A stretch of 64,000 nt of DNA from an uncultured Methanobrevibacter sp. (GTDB taxonomy: Archaea; Methanobacteriota; Methanobacteria; Methanobacteriales; Methanobacteriaceae), in assembly GCF_900314695.1 (NCBI RefSeq), contig NZ_OMWD01000007.1, positions 15,330-79,329 of the forward strand, written 5' to 3'. Both the position numbers and the translations under genes were made by a program. A model generated the notes under the pieces. The model was not told the DNA's origin. It made no database searches and saw nothing but the letters and a program-made list of their open reading frames with translations. Positions 53,491 to 63,553 of this stretch are shown here, piece by piece; positions within the stretch are counted from its first letter, which is position 1; each line of letters opens with the position of its first letter.

Positions 53491-54846
53491 TTAGCTATTG
53501 AAATCTTCGATTGCAGAGTCAACTAATTTAATTACAGATTCACCTAAATCTGGATAAGTATCATTAATTTCAACTGGAACGTTATCACAATAAACAACTT
53601 CTAGGCCATGACTAATTGCATCCTTGCTTGCAACATCAACTGCTGCAGCTTTAAGTTCTGTAAGCATGACATCTGCTTTATCAATATATTTTTTCATATC
53701 CTGACGTAATAATGGTCTATTGGATAGGTGGGCTGTTGTTCCGATAACTTCACAATCATAATTTTCTTCTAGATAATCAACCAGCTTGTCCTTAACTGAT
53801 TCCGGAGCTGTTGTTGCAAATAAAACTTTTTTGCCAGCAAGATTACCTAAAGGTTTAGGCCTGAATACTGTAGAAATTACGGTTGCATCCGGATTAACTT
53901 CTGCTACGAATTCTTCTATCTTTTTAATTTTATCGGCATCTGCCATAGGCTCTTCACACATTGTCAGTATGACTAAATCTCCAAGACCAACTCTGTATGG
54001 TCCGAAGTATGTGGTTAAATTTTCAATAGGTTGATTTGCTCCAATAAGTGCTATTTTTTTGTCAGTTTTGATTGGAGGTATTGCAGCACCACTGCCTTCA
54101 AAAATTGCAAATTTGGAATCAACTTTGTTGGCTAATTTGGCACCCTGTTTCATATTGGTTAGGAAAACTTCTCCAGCCATTCCGCCGCCGCAACGTCTGC
54201 AACCGATTGTTAAAATTCTGCTCATTAAAGCATCTTCCCAATGATCACTGGCTGCATGAACTCCCTTTTCAGATTGTTCAAGTAAATATTCTGCGGTTAT
54301 CTCTAATTCTTCTCCATGAACAATTTCAGGCTCTTCAGGTCCACCTCTTCCCATGGCTATTACGCAAGGTTCATATCCATTTTTATCAATTAGCCTTGAC
54401 ACGAATCCTGAAACTGCAGTTTTACCAATACGTTTGCCTGTTCCAAGAATTGTAATTGATGGTTTTTCCATTATTTCATATTGGGATGTTGGTTCAAATC
54501 TAAAATCAGGACCTTCATAAATTACACCTTCATTTAAAACTTTACATGCTATTCTAAATCTTTTCGGATAGTCAAGTATTGGTTCATCACTCAAATCCAT
54601 CACTGTGTCGACGTCGAATTCCCTAATCATTTCCACAATGAGGTCATATGGAATATCTTTATCTTTTGCAAACTGGACTGGAACTCCTAGCTTTTCAGAG
54701 TATGATTCTTCAGAATCATCCCTTAATTTTTCAGTTCCACCTATAAAAACAGCAGCCACTATGTCAATGTGTTCTAGTTTGTTTAATGTATCTATTGCTT
54801 CTTTAGTAACTGGTAAGTAATGTTCTCCATCAACTAAACAAAGCAT
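53491..54846 (-). CDS. cpgS: Cyclic 2,3-diphosphoglycerate synthetase
   Basis: A 451-residue enzyme that closes 2,3-diphosphoglycerate with ATP to the cyclic compound, a thermoprotectant and phosphate store of some methanogens. [13 protein letters not shown] at the start, P-loop [14 protein letters not shown] near 132-145, [11 protein letters not shown] and [11 protein letters not shown] are typical. ATG 54846 is preferred because AAAGGT lies upstream; ATG 54864 is the longer option. The gene has its own unit. Confidence 0.9.
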   Translation of the reverse strand: MLCLVDGEHYLPVTKEAIDTLNKLEHIDIVAAVFIGGTEKLRDDSEESYSEKLGVPVQFAKDKDIPYDLIVEMIREFDVDTVMDLSDEPILDYPKRFRIACKVLNEGVIYEGPDFRFEPTSQYEIMEKPSITILGTGKRIGKTAVSGFVSRLIDKNGYEPCVIAMGRGGPEEPEIVHGEELEITAEYLLEQSEKGVHAASDHWEDALMSRILTIGCRRCGGGMAGEVFLTNMKQGAKLANKVDSKFAIFEGSGAAIPPIKTDKKIALIGANQPIENLTTYFGPYRVGLGDLVILTMCEEPMADADKIKKIEEFVAEVNPDATVISTVFRPKPLGNLAGKKVLFATTAPESVKDKLVDYLEENYDCEVIGTTAHLSNRPLLRQDMKKYIDKADVMLTELKAAAVDVASKDAISHGLEVVYCDNVPVEINDTYPDLGESVIKLVDSAIEDFNS

Positions 54847-54927
54847 TTTGTTAATACCTTTCATATATACAGATATGGAAGTTATTATTATTTAAAAATA
54901 TTTAAAAAAAGTAAAAAAAGTAAAGAT

Positions 54928-55215
54928 TTAAGCCACATTAAGTTCTTTTTCAGAACGTGAAACTAAATCTGCTAAGGAATTGCGAACATTTTCTGGAATG
55001 GAATTTCCTTCTTTATCAGCAATAACCTGTGAGATAATTTTACAAAGGACAAAAATTGCATGTTTGTGTTCTGCTTTTGTCTTGTGAATATGGTGCGGAC
55101 TTATTTTTAGAGTAATGTATTCGCTGCAATCGTTAGTTATTTGATCATCTTCTGCTAAGTATTTCAAAACATATACTAAAAATTGATGTAATTGTATCAT
55201 TTCATCTTTATACAT
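54928..55215 (-). CDS. UPF0058 family protein
   Basis: A 95-residue helical protein: MYKDEMIQLHQFLVYVLKYL, ISPHHIHKTKAEHKHAIFVLCKII. These are UPF0058 features, found in Methanobacteriales and halophiles. His-rich central segment may bind a metal. Function is unknown. Confidence 0.85.
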   Translation of the reverse strand: MYKDEMIQLHQFLVYVLKYLAEDDQITNDCSEYITLKISPHHIHKTKAEHKHAIFVLCKIISQVIADKEGNSIPENVRNSLADLVSRSEKELNVA

Positions 55216-55346
55216 AACTATCTAACCTATAAAAATTAACTATTCTGTTAGTTAATGATAAATTATATGAAATTATAATTTATTACTCACTTTTTTCTAA
55301 TAAGGATATATTTATTTTAATCCTATTTAAATATTGCATCACATTT

Positions 55347-55367
55347 ATGCTACAATTTTTGTAGCAT
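55347..55367. repeat. Perfect inverted repeat between UPF0058 and UPF0280
   Basis: Arms ATGCTACAA (55347-55355) and TTGTAGCAT (55359-55367) are perfect with three bases between. It lies 130 bases upstream of the UPF0058 start and 27 bases behind the UPF0280 stop. It could be a terminator or an operator; a T-run is present only on the plus strand. Confidence 0.5.
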
Positions 55368-55394
55368 CAATTTTTTTATAAAGTGAATTTGATA

Positions 55395-56114
55395 TTATTT
55401 GAGATTTACATTGAATTCATTTGTTTCAATGATTTTTGGCAGTCTTCCGATGCTTCCGATATTGTTTTCGCATATCAATAAGATTCCTTCAAAATACTCT
55501 CTGTAGTTTTCTGCAGTTTCCAATGCATTAGATACTTTTTCTTCGGAGTTTTTACCGTTAACTTCATTGGCTATTCTTGTTGCAAGTCCATCAGCCACTG
55601 AAGGTGATTTGGATATTACTGTAACGCTGTCTGATTTTCCAAAACTTATTGAATGTCCAATTTTGCCTGATGATGTGCAGATTCCCAGAGGTTTTTTTCT
55701 TGCCTTTAGTTTAAAAGCAATATCATTTCCGAGAATTTCATTATTCGAATATATTCCGCATAAGACGGTGCTGTCATTTATAAGTGCAATGTCTCCGCCA
55801 TTTTCAACAATGGAATATTTTGAATCGTTTTCAATCAGATAATTAAGTGACAGTTCAGATATTGTCCCGGCGACACATGCCATCGGACCAACATCACAAA
55901 TATCTGATGAAAAATACATCTTTTGGATGATTGCAGGTAAATTATCTTCATTTACTTTAATTGGCTCTAGTGATAGCTGGAATAATTTATTTTTTCGGAT
56001 ATATGTTTTCAAATCAAATCGGATATCGTAAATGTATTTCTTAAGGCGCTGATTATTCAGGTCAGTCGTTAATCTGATATGTGTTTCTTCAATATTGATT
56101 TGTTCAAAATACAT
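55395..56114 (-). CDS. UPF0280 (ApbE-like) family protein
   Basis: A 239-residue protein of UPF0280, related to the flavin transferase Apb[77 protein letters not shown] and [10 protein letters not shown]. All recognised ApbE-like motifs are present. The acceptor is unknown. It is divergent from comA. Confidence 0.85.
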   Translation of the reverse strand: MYFEQINIEETHIRLTTDLNNQRLKKYIYDIRFDLKTYIRKNKLFQLSLEPIKVNEDNLPAIIQKMYFSSDICDVGPMACVAGTISELSLNYLIENDSKYSIVENGGDIALINDSTVLCGIYSNNEILGNDIAFKLKARKKPLGICTSSGKIGHSISFGKSDSVTVISKSPSVADGLATRIANEVNGKNSEEKVSNALETAENYREYFEGILLICENNIGSIGRLPKIIETNEFNVNLK

Positions 56115-56211
56115 ATTTCTTATTATTAATTAAGTTTTTATTAAATTTTTTTGTATTCTGCTCAGTAATACAGTATAACAGCCTTTTATTTACTTTTAAA
56201 CAAAAAAACTT

Positions 56212-56230
56212 AAAAACATTTATATATAAT
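56212..56230 (+). promoter_or_regulatory. TATA-box promoter of the comA operon
   Basis: AAAAACATTTATATATAAT is a strong BRE/TATA element about 50 bases before the GTG of comA. Confidence 0.6.
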
Positions 56231-56278
56231 ATTTAATTATTATTATATGTAAAAATCAATTATAACTATTGTGATATT

Positions 56279-57052
56279 GTGAAATCATTTGAATTTTTAT
56301 CTATTGAACGTGAAGAAAAACCAAGAAATTGTGGAATAACAATGGTTCTTGACAAAGGTTTGGGACTTGAAACAGCTGAAAGCCTAATGAATATTTCAGG
56401 AGAATATGTTGATTATCTCAAATTTGGATGGGGAACCTCTATTGTCCATGAACGGGATATTATCAAAGCAAAAGTGGAAATGTACAAAAATCATCAAATA
56501 ACTCCTTACACTGGAGGGACATTATTTGAACTAGCATACAGGTCAAAAAAATTGGAGGATTTTTTTGCTGAAGCACATGATTTGGGTTTTCCTGCCATTG
56601 AAATATCCGATGGATCTGTAGACATTCCACATGAAGAAAAATTGGAATGTATAGAACTTGCAAAAAGCAATGGATTTGAAGTATTGTCTGAAGTGGGTAA
56701 AAAAGACCCTAACTTGGATAAGGAACTAACTCTTGATGAAAGAGTTCAGTATATGCAGGAAGAATTGGACTCAGGATCTTCTTTGATTATTGTAGAAGCA
56801 AGGGAAGGCGGAAAAAATATTGGAATATTCGATAAATCCGGAAATGCAAAAGAGGATGAAATCGATTATATACTTGATAACTTTGATGGAAATAAAATAT
56901 TATGGGAAGCTCCTAATAAAGACCAGCAGGTATTTTTCATATTGAAACTTGGAAATACGGTTAATTTGGGAAATGTCTCAAGTGATGATATAACTTCCCT
57001 TGAAACCTTAAGACGGGGTCTTAGGGGAGACACAGTAGGTAAAATTGATTAA
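56279..57052 (+). CDS. comA: Phosphosulfolactate synthase ComA
   Basis: A 257-residue TIM-barrel enzyme: phosphoenolpyruvate plus sulfite gives phosphosulfolactate, the first step of coenzyme M synthesis. Features are GITMVLDKGLGLETAESLM, VDYLKFGWGTS, YTGGTLFELAYR, AIEISDGSVDIP and IIVEAREGGKNIGIF. The start is GTG, with GTGAT six bases before. It begins an operon with the marker 16 gene and the hdrCBA-like genes. Confidence 0.93.
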   Translation: MKSFEFLSIEREEKPRNCGITMVLDKGLGLETAESLMNISGEYVDYLKFGWGTSIVHERDIIKAKVEMYKNHQITPYTGGTLFELAYRSKKLEDFFAEAHDLGFPAIEISDGSVDIPHEEKLECIELAKSNGFEVLSEVGKKDPNLDKELTLDERVQYMQEELDSGSSLIIVEAREGGKNIGIFDKSGNAKEDEIDYILDNFDGNKILWEAPNKDQQVFFILKLGNTVNLGNVSSDDITSLETLRRGLRGDTVGKID

Positions 57053-57107
57053 TTGAAATAAACTCGGGCACAGTTTTATTTTAAAAAACCTATAGAAGGT
57101 TGATAAA

Positions 57108-58358
57108 TTGACAAACAGGACTATTGGTCAAATAAATGAAAAAATTGAGAATGACGAAGCAAATATCTACACAGCGGAAGAGTTTAAAAAACTCATAAAG
57201 AATGATGACACACCAAGTTACGATGATGTTGATGTAGTTACTTGCGGAACCTGTGGGGTAATGAGCGGAACAGCGGCAATACTTAATTTTATAATTTCTG
57301 AACCTGGTGAATTTATAAGGGCAAATGAAGTTTATTTAAATGGCGTTCCAGCTTATGCAGGTCCGTGTCCCAATGAATGGTTGGGGTCAGTTGATGTGAT
57401 ACTTCATGGTACTGCTCATTCAATCCATGACGAAAACTATGGTGGAGGATTCCTTTTAAAGGATTTGCTTGAAGGAAAATCAATTGATGTAAGAGTAGAA
57501 AGTGCAGAAGGTAAAACAATAGAAAATACAATAACTATTGATGATATTACTCGTGGACAAATTATAGGTGCCCGCATGGCATTTAAAAACTATACTGCAT
57601 TTACAAATCCAAACAAGGATTCAGTAAAATCAATATTTGCAGCAACACCTCTTGAAGGGAACTGTTCAGGATTAACATTTTCCGGATGCGGAGATTTAAA
57701 TCCTCTTCAAAATGACATTCCTCACAATGTGATAATGGAAGGTTGTAAGGTTTTAATAAATGGTGCCCAAGGTTATATTCTAGGAGATGGGACACGTTCA
57801 AGTCCTGAAAAACCAAATCTAATGCTTTCAGCAGATTTATGCAAAATGGATCCATATTATTTGGGTGGTTTCAAGACAGGCCAGGGTGGAGAGATATATG
57901 ATACCGTCGCAATACCAATACCTGTTTTAAACAAGGAAATCTATCAAAACTTATTGATAACTGACGATAAAATTGATTTGCCTGTTGCAGACATTAAGGG
58001 ACGTCACTTGCCATTGGATAATACAAATTATGCTGCAATGTGGGATGGGAATGATTTGAGACCTCAATATGACAGCGGCAAATGTTGTGATTGTGACAGG
58101 TGTAGTGTGGAAAATGTCTGTCCTACAAATGCATTCAAAAACAGGAAATTTAACATCGCGCATTGTTTCGGATGTGGAATGTGTGCCAATTTCTGTAATA
58201 ATGATGCATTTAACATGAAAACAGGGGATGTTGATTTAGAAATAAATGGCAGTAAATTAAACATTCCTATTATATGCAGACAATCAGACAGGTTGCGTGG
58301 AAATAAATTATCATTAAAATTAAAGAAAATGATTGAAAATAAAGAGTTTAAATTATAA
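57108..58358 (+). CDS. Methanogenesis marker 16 (COG1900/DUF39) protein with ferredoxin tail
   Basis: A 416-residue protein: DUF39 domain (1-310, VVTCGTCGVMSGTAAIL, GVPAYAGPCPNEWLGSVD, SGCGDLNPLQND) plus two Fe-S clusters at the end (CDCDRCSVENVCP, CFGCGMCANFC). COG1900 proteins insert sulfur into homocysteine precursors; this methanogen branch has been proposed for the last step of coenzyme M synthesis. TTG 57108 is the start with AAGGTTGAT upstream. Its position behind comA supports a coenzyme M role. Confidence 0.85.
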   Translation: MTNRTIGQINEKIENDEANIYTAEEFKKLIKNDDTPSYDDVDVVTCGTCGVMSGTAAILNFIISEPGEFIRANEVYLNGVPAYAGPCPNEWLGSVDVILHGTAHSIHDENYGGGFLLKDLLEGKSIDVRVESAEGKTIENTITIDDITRGQIIGARMAFKNYTAFTNPNKDSVKSIFAATPLEGNCSGLTFSGCGDLNPLQNDIPHNVIMEGCKVLINGAQGYILGDGTRSSPEKPNLMLSADLCKMDPYYLGGFKTGQGGEIYDTVAIPIPVLNKEIYQNLLITDDKIDLPVADIKGRHLPLDNTNYAAMWDGNDLRPQYDSGKCCDCDRCSVENVCPTNAFKNRKFNIAHCFGCGMCANFCNNDAFNMKTGDVDLEINGSKLNIPIICRQSDRLRGNKLSLKLKKMIENKEFKL

Positions 58359-58370
58359 GTGGGTGTTTAT

Positions 58371-58973
58371 ATGACTTCTCAGCAAAAGATTACAGACTCA
58401 CCAATAGATTTTGCAGAAGACATTATTCATGATGTTAAAAATTCAAAGGATGATGGTGTTTTAAAATGTGTGCAATGTGGAATGTGCACTTCAACATGTC
58501 CTGCTGCACGTCACTCTGATTATAATCCTCGTGATATAATTGAAAGGGTGTTGGAAGGCGATATCACAATCCTTGAAGATGAAAATATCTGGAATTGTTT
58601 TTACTGCTATACATGTCACAGCGTATGCCCTGTCGGAAACAGTGTATGTGAAGTTAACCAGATTCTCAAACAGTTTGCAATTGCTAATGGAATAGCTTAT
58701 GACAAGCTTTATGAATATTTGGGATTTGCAGATAGCTATTTTACAGCAGCAATCGGTGCAATACCTGAAATATTTTTCAATGACATTGACCGTGATGTTC
58801 CGGGATGGTGGGACTTTAGACAAAACTTGGATGAGATTAGAGAAGAATTGGAATTGGATCCTCCATTAATGCCATCAGATGAAGTGATTGATGAGGTAAG
58901 TAAAATCTTAACAATAACTGGCTTTAAGGATAAAATTGAGAAAATAAGGAAATCCCAGGAGGCAGATTTATGA
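58371..58973 (+). CDS. hdrC: HdrC-like iron-sulfur protein
   Basis: A 200-residue protein with two [4Fe-4S] motifs CVQCGMCTSTCP (near 32) and CFYCYTCHSVCP (near 76), followed by a helical tail with IGAIPEIFFNDIDRDVPGWWDF. This is HdrC of heterodisulfide reductase type. Start ATG 58371 has GGGTG before it. It overlaps the HdrB-like gene by four bases (ATGA). Being in the comA operon it is probably a paralogue of the main HdrC. Confidence 0.88.
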   Translation: MTSQQKITDSPIDFAEDIIHDVKNSKDDGVLKCVQCGMCTSTCPAARHSDYNPRDIIERVLEGDITILEDENIWNCFYCYTCHSVCPVGNSVCEVNQILKQFAIANGIAYDKLYEYLGFADSYFTAAIGAIPEIFFNDIDRDVPGWWDFRQNLDEIREELELDPPLMPSDEVIDEVSKILTITGFKDKIEKIRKSQEADL

Positions 58974-59911
58974 AAAACATTCCTGATAAAGATATACTTT
59001 TATTTAGAAGCTGTTTGGTCAGCGTTGAATATCCTGGTGTGGAGGCATCTACAAAATTTGTATTTGATAAATTGGGAATTGATTACGCAATTTCTGAAAA
59101 GCAAACATGCTGTACAGGTCTTGGACATTATTCTGATGTTTTCTCACAGATTGACACAACAGCCATCGGGGCTCGAAACTTTAAAATTGCCCGTGAAATT
59201 GGAAGGCCGAATCTTGTAATGATGTGTGCTACATGTTATGCAATCAATAAAAAATCCGTTAAATTGCTCAATAAGAAGGATGATTTGAGGAATGAAATTA
59301 ACGAACTGTTTGAAGAAAACGGATTGTCTCATTTAAAGTATGAAAAGGACGATTTAAAACCAACAGAAAATATTTTTCATGTAGTGGATATTCTGTATGG
59401 TAAGAAAGACAAGATTAAAGAAAATATTAAATTTGATTTAAGTGATTATACAATAGCAACTCATCATGGATGCCATTATTGCAAAGTCCACTATGAGGAT
59501 ACGATAGGTGGCGTTAGAGATCCTAATATCATGGATGAGCTAATCGAAGAGTGTGGCTGTAAAACCATTGGTTGGTATGACCACAAAAGGGCAACATGCG
59601 GAACAGGATTCAGGCAAAGATATTCCAATCCTGATTTGTCATTTACAGCTACTGCCGATAAGATGAATGCAATTGCAGATGAGGATGTTGATATATTGGT
59701 GCACTTATGTCCAAATTGTCATATTCAATTTGACAGATACCAGCATTTGATTTCTGAAAGGGAAGGAAGAAACTTCAGAGCAATCCATTTAAATATTACT
59801 CAATTTTTGGCATTGGCAATGGGAGGAGATTTTGATAAGGTAATTGGTGTAAAAGCCCATACTGTTCCAATAGATTCAGTAATTAAAGATTTAAAGGAGG
59901 TTTCTAAATGA
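58970..59911 (+). CDS. hdrB: HdrB-like CCG-domain protein with altered second CCG motif
   Basis: A 313-residue protein. The first CCG motif is complete: C15, then C47-C48, C86 and C89. The second reads C168, then T209-C210-G, C247 and C250, so the first cysteine of the C-C pair is threonine. In HdrB each motif holds a noncubane [4Fe-4S] cluster, and loss of one ligand may change the second to a usual cluster or another site. AGGAGGCAG precedes the ATG, and it overlaps hdrA by four bases. A reductase different from the canonical heterodisulfide enzyme is plausible. Confidence 0.85.
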   Translation: MKNIPDKDILLFRSCLVSVEYPGVEASTKFVFDKLGIDYAISEKQTCCTGLGHYSDVFSQIDTTAIGARNFKIAREIGRPNLVMMCATCYAINKKSVKLLNKKDDLRNEINELFEENGLSHLKYEKDDLKPTENIFHVVDILYGKKDKIKENIKFDLSDYTIATHHGCHYCKVHYEDTIGGVRDPNIMDELIEECGCKTIGWYDHKRATCGTGFRQRYSNPDLSFTATADKMNAIADEDVDILVHLCPNCHIQFDRYQHLISEREGRNFRAIHLNITQFLALAMGGDFDKVIGVKAHTVPIDSVIKDLKEVSK

Positions 59912-62214
59912 GGGATGATTTGAAAGTTGGCGTGTTTTTATGTGAATGTGGGGGAAATATTTCTGATGTCATTGATTTGGATGAAGTTAAGGATTCATTG
60001 GATGTTGAGTTTATAGGACAATTTGAAAACTTATGTTCTCTTAATGGACGTAAGATAATCCGTGATGCAATATTTGACCATGATTTGGATAGAGTTGTTG
60101 TTGCGGCATGTTCTCCAATAAGTCATGAAAAAACTTTCCAAGATTATGTAAAACCTCTAAATCCTTATTTGATGGATATGGCGAATATTCGTGAGCAATG
60201 TTCATGGGTTCACGACAATAATGAAAAGGCGACACATAAAGCCATTACACTAATTAACGCTTCCATAGAAAAAGTAAAGCAATCAGATGCAGTTGACCCT
60301 ATTTACTGTCAAACACCAAAAGAAGTTGCAGTGATTGGTGGAGGAATAGCTGGAATGAATGCTGCACTGTCTTTGGCAAAACAGGGAACAAAAGTAACAA
60401 TCATCGAACAGTCACCTTCTATTGGGGGGCACATGGCAAAAATCGGTAAGGTCTTCTCTCCTGTTAAAATTGCTGAAGAATGTGGAATGTGTCTTTTAAA
60501 TCCAATTCTAAATGAGCTTGTTTGGAATGAAAATATTAATGTATTGACCAATGCAAAAGTAATTGAGGCTGAAAGACGGGCAGGAACCTACAATTTAATT
60601 GTGGAACAGTCTCCTAGGTATGTTGACCCTGAAAGATGTATTGCATGCGGTAAATGTGCAGAAGTATGTGAAGTGGAAGTTCCAAATGACTGGAATGATA
60701 ATTTATCAATGAGAAAAGCAATTTACAGACCATTTGGACAATCATATCCTGAAAGCTATGTAATTGACATGGATAACTGTTCAAAATGTGGGGATTGCTT
60801 TAGAACATGTAATATGAAAGCTATTAAACTCCGGGGAAAATCTGAAAAATCCTTGCTTCAAGTTGGTTCAGTCATTGTCGCAACAGGTCATAAACTGTTT
60901 GATATGGAAAAAAGGCCTGAATACGGATACACAAGATATGATGATGTTATTACACAGTCAGAACTAGGACGTATCACTGGAGTAAATGGACCTACAAAAG
61001 GAAAACTTATAAAATCCAATGGGGAAGTCCCTAAAAGAGTTGTCATGATTCAATGTGTAGGTTCAAGAGATGAAAAGCCTGATGGACATAGGTATTGTTC
61101 TAAAATATGCTGTACTGTAGCTTTAAAAAATGCAAACATTATCAAGCATAAATATCCTGATACTGATGTCCTGATATGTTATACTGATGTTAGAACTCCT
61201 GGAATGTTTGAAAAATACTACAAACACACTCAAGAAAATGAGGTCAGATTCCTTAGAGGTCGCCCGGGTGAAGTTGTCAAGAAAGGAGATAATTTCATTG
61301 TCAGAACTGAAGACACTATTAAAGGCGAATTTGTAGAGATTGAAGCTGACATGGTAGTATTGTCTACTGCAATGGAGCCGTCCCAGGGTACTCGAGAAAT
61401 CGCAGAGATATTAAACATTGGAACAACAGAAGATGGATTTATTAAGGAATCACATCCAAAAATCAAGCCTGTTGCTACTGATGTACAGGGAATATTCGTT
61501 TGTGGTACTGCACAGGATCCAAAAGACATTACAGATTCAATCATGCAGGCAACTGCAGCTGCATCAAAGGTTTCTGAATATAACTATGGTGGAGTTGAAA
61601 TCGAACCGTTCATTGCTGAAATCGATAATGAAAAATGTACTGTCTGTGGTGAATGTATTTCCAGATGTAAGTATAAGTCCATGAGTATACAGGATGATGA
61701 AATATATATTGACCCAATGAGCTGTACAGGATGTGGAAAATGTCTTGTAGATTGTAAACAAAGAGCCATTACAGTAAATGGTAATATTGATGAGAAGATA
61801 TTGGCTACAATAAATGGGGTGTTGTCTAAAAAACGTGAAGGCGAACGCATGATACTTGTATTTTTAGATAATATAGGATACACTGCTGCAGATAATATTG
61901 GAGTTAACAGATTGTCTTATCCTGAATCGATACATATTATCAAAGTCATTTCGGTAAACCGTGTAAGACCAAGACATATTAGGCATGCACTTGAAAACGG
62001 TGCAGATGGAATATTTATTGGTGAGTTTCCTGGAGATTTAATGTATGATGAAGTGGAACGTAAAATAGGTATGGTTAAAGAATGTATTTCTGAAATGGGT
62101 CATAATCCAGAACGAGTAACATTTTCTAAAGTTTATATTCCATACTTTACAGGACTTGCACGGAAATTAACGGACTTTGATAAAAAGATTGTTGAACTTA
62201 ATGAATCAGAGTAA
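59908..62214 (+). CDS. hdrA: HdrA-like flavoprotein fused to a cysteine-free MvhD-like domain
   Basis: A 768-residue HdrA: N-terminal domain with NLCSLNGRK and VVVAACSPISHEKTF, FAD site VIGGGIAGMNAALSLAKQG near 146, insertion cluster EECGMCLLNP near 190, ferredoxin clusters CIACGKCAEVCEVEVP, CSKCGDCFRTC, CTVCGECISRC and CTGCGKCLVDC. Residues 648-768 (ILVFLDNIGYTAADNIG, ISVNRVRPRHIRHALENGAD) follow the fold of MvhD but none of its [2Fe-2S] cysteines remain. HdrA-MvhD fusions exist in Methanosarcina HdrA2 with cysteines. AGGAGG precedes the ATG. The electron donor is unknown. Confidence 0.88.
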   Translation: MRDDLKVGVFLCECGGNISDVIDLDEVKDSLDVEFIGQFENLCSLNGRKIIRDAIFDHDLDRVVVAACSPISHEKTFQDYVKPLNPYLMDMANIREQCSWVHDNNEKATHKAITLINASIEKVKQSDAVDPIYCQTPKEVAVIGGGIAGMNAALSLAKQGTKVTIIEQSPSIGGHMAKIGKVFSPVKIAEECGMCLLNPILNELVWNENINVLTNAKVIEAERRAGTYNLIVEQSPRYVDPERCIACGKCAEVCEVEVPNDWNDNLSMRKAIYRPFGQSYPESYVIDMDNCSKCGDCFRTCNMKAIKLRGKSEKSLLQVGSVIVATGHKLFDMEKRPEYGYTRYDDVITQSELGRITGVNGPTKGKLIKSNGEVPKRVVMIQCVGSRDEKPDGHRYCSKICCTVALKNANIIKHKYPDTDVLICYTDVRTPGMFEKYYKHTQENEVRFLRGRPGEVVKKGDNFIVRTEDTIKGEFVEIEADMVVLSTAMEPSQGTREIAEILNIGTTEDGFIKESHPKIKPVATDVQGIFVCGTAQDPKDITDSIMQATAAASKVSEYNYGGVEIEPFIAEIDNEKCTVCGECISRCKYKSMSIQDDEIYIDPMSCTGCGKCLVDCKQRAITVNGNIDEKILATINGVLSKKREGERMILVFLDNIGYTAADNIGVNRLSYPESIHIIKVISVNRVRPRHIRHALENGADGIFIGEFPGDLMYDEVERKIGMVKECISEMGHNPERVTFSKVYIPYFTGLARKLTDFDKKIVELNESE

Positions 62215-62247
62215 ATGCTCTGCATAATATTTTTTAAAAAAATAGGA

Positions 62248-62272
62248 TATTTCGGCTTTAATCGCCGAAATA
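62248..62272. terminator. Bidirectional hairpin terminator
   Basis: Arms TATTTCGGC (62248-62256) and GCCGAAATA (62264-62272) enclose seven bases. T-runs follow on both sides. It ends the hdrA operon and the gltP-type gene, whose stop lies inside. Confidence 0.75.
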
Positions 62273-63553
62273 ATCAATTTCTTTTTTAACAATTTCTTTT
62301 TTACCATTAAACACATCTAAATCAAGTGCTTTACTTCTAAATGAAACAATAATGGTACATATCGCATCACCAGTAACGTTTACTGCAGTTCTGAACATGT
62401 CGAGAAGGTGGTCAATTCCCATAATGATGCCTATTGCATCAACAGGCAAACCAACAGAATTAAATACCATATTCAACGTAATCAATCCAACTGAAGGAAC
62501 TCCTGCTGTACCAACAGAAGCCATCACTGCTGTAAAGACTACTGTAATGAGAGCTGATGTTCCCAGGTCAATTCCATAAGCCTGGGCTGCAAACATGACT
62601 GCACAACCTTGCATAATTGCCGTTCCATCCATATTTATTGTTGCACCTAAAGGGATTGTGAATGATGAAATGTCACGTGAAACACCCATTTCGCTGAGTT
62701 TTTCCATATTCAGTGGAATTGTAGCATTTGATGTTGATGATGAAAATGCAAAAAACATAACTGAAATGAATCGTTTAAAGAATTTTATTGGATTTAGCCG
62801 TGTTAATATAACCATTATTGATGGATACACGATAAATGCCTGTATTGCTAAACCTAAAAGTACACATCCGATGTATTTAAGTAAGGGCATCAGTCCTCCA
62901 AAACCGAGACCGGCAAAAGTTTTTGCCATTAAACAGAATACACCAATAGGTGCAAATTTCATCACAATGGAAGTCATTTCCATCATGATTGTATTTCCTT
63001 CCTCAAACAACTTGTTAACAGTTTTGGTTTCTTCTCTTAATTTAGCTAATATTATACCAATAAGCACTCCAAAGATAATTACAGGTAGCATATCTCCAGC
63101 CGCAAGGGAGTTGATTGGGTTATCGGGGATGATGTTTATAAGGGTGTCTGCCATGGATTGTGTAGCTGTGAGATTTGCTTGTGCAAGGCCAGCCATGTTT
63201 AAGCCTTCACCAGGTTTAATGATTCCTGCTATTAGAAGGGCAATTGTAATTGCTAATGCGGTAGTTAAAAGGTAGATAAGAATTGTGGTTCCACCAATTT
63301 TACAGATTTTCCTAATATCTGATATTGAAGCTACTCCAACAACTATTGAACAGAACACAAGTGGCACTACTAACATTTTCATTAATTTAATAAATACTGT
63401 ACCACCTATATAGAAAACATTGTCTATAAGCACTATGTCTTTAATAAAAGGATCTTTGACCCAAAAATTCAATATCAATCCTACGATAAATCCTAAAATC
63501 ATTCCGATTAATATCCAATTTCCAAGACTTATTTTTTTGAATTTATCTAACAT
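62258..63553 (-). CDS. Dicarboxylate/amino acid:cation symporter (GltP type)
   Basis: A 431-residue DAACS carrier with about eight helices and two re-entrant loops. The SSSTSNATIPLNMEKL hairpin near 277, the GATINMDGTAIMQG segment near 307, and GVPSVGLITLNMVF near 355 are diagnostic. It imports glutamate, aspartate or dicarboxylates with a cation. ATG 63553 (MLDKFK) is chosen because GGAGTG lies before it. It stands alone. Confidence 0.92.
   Translation of the reverse strand: MLDKFKKISLGNWILIGMILGFIVGLILNFWVKDPFIKDIVLIDNVFYIGGTVFIKLMKMLVVPLVFCSIVVGVASISDIRKICKIGGTTILIYLLTTALAITIALLIAGIIKPGEGLNMAGLAQANLTATQSMADTLINIIPDNPINSLAAGDMLPVIIFGVLIGIILAKLREETKTVNKLFEEGNTIMMEMTSIVMKFAPIGVFCLMAKTFAGLGFGGLMPLLKYIGCVLLGLAIQAFIVYPSIMVILTRLNPIKFFKRFISVMFFAFSSSTSNATIPLNMEKLSEMGVSRDISSFTIPLGATINMDGTAIMQGCAVMFAAQAYGIDLGTSALITVVFTAVMASVGTAGVPSVGLITLNMVFNSVGLPVDAIGIIMGIDHLLDMFRTAVNVTGDAICTIIVSFRSKALDLDVFNGKKEIVKKEIDYFGD

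Noticed and set aside
62595..63275. 226-codon plus-strand frame inside the symporter gene
   Set aside because: Antisense shadow caused by the membrane protein's codon pattern; the minus-strand gene has all family motifs.
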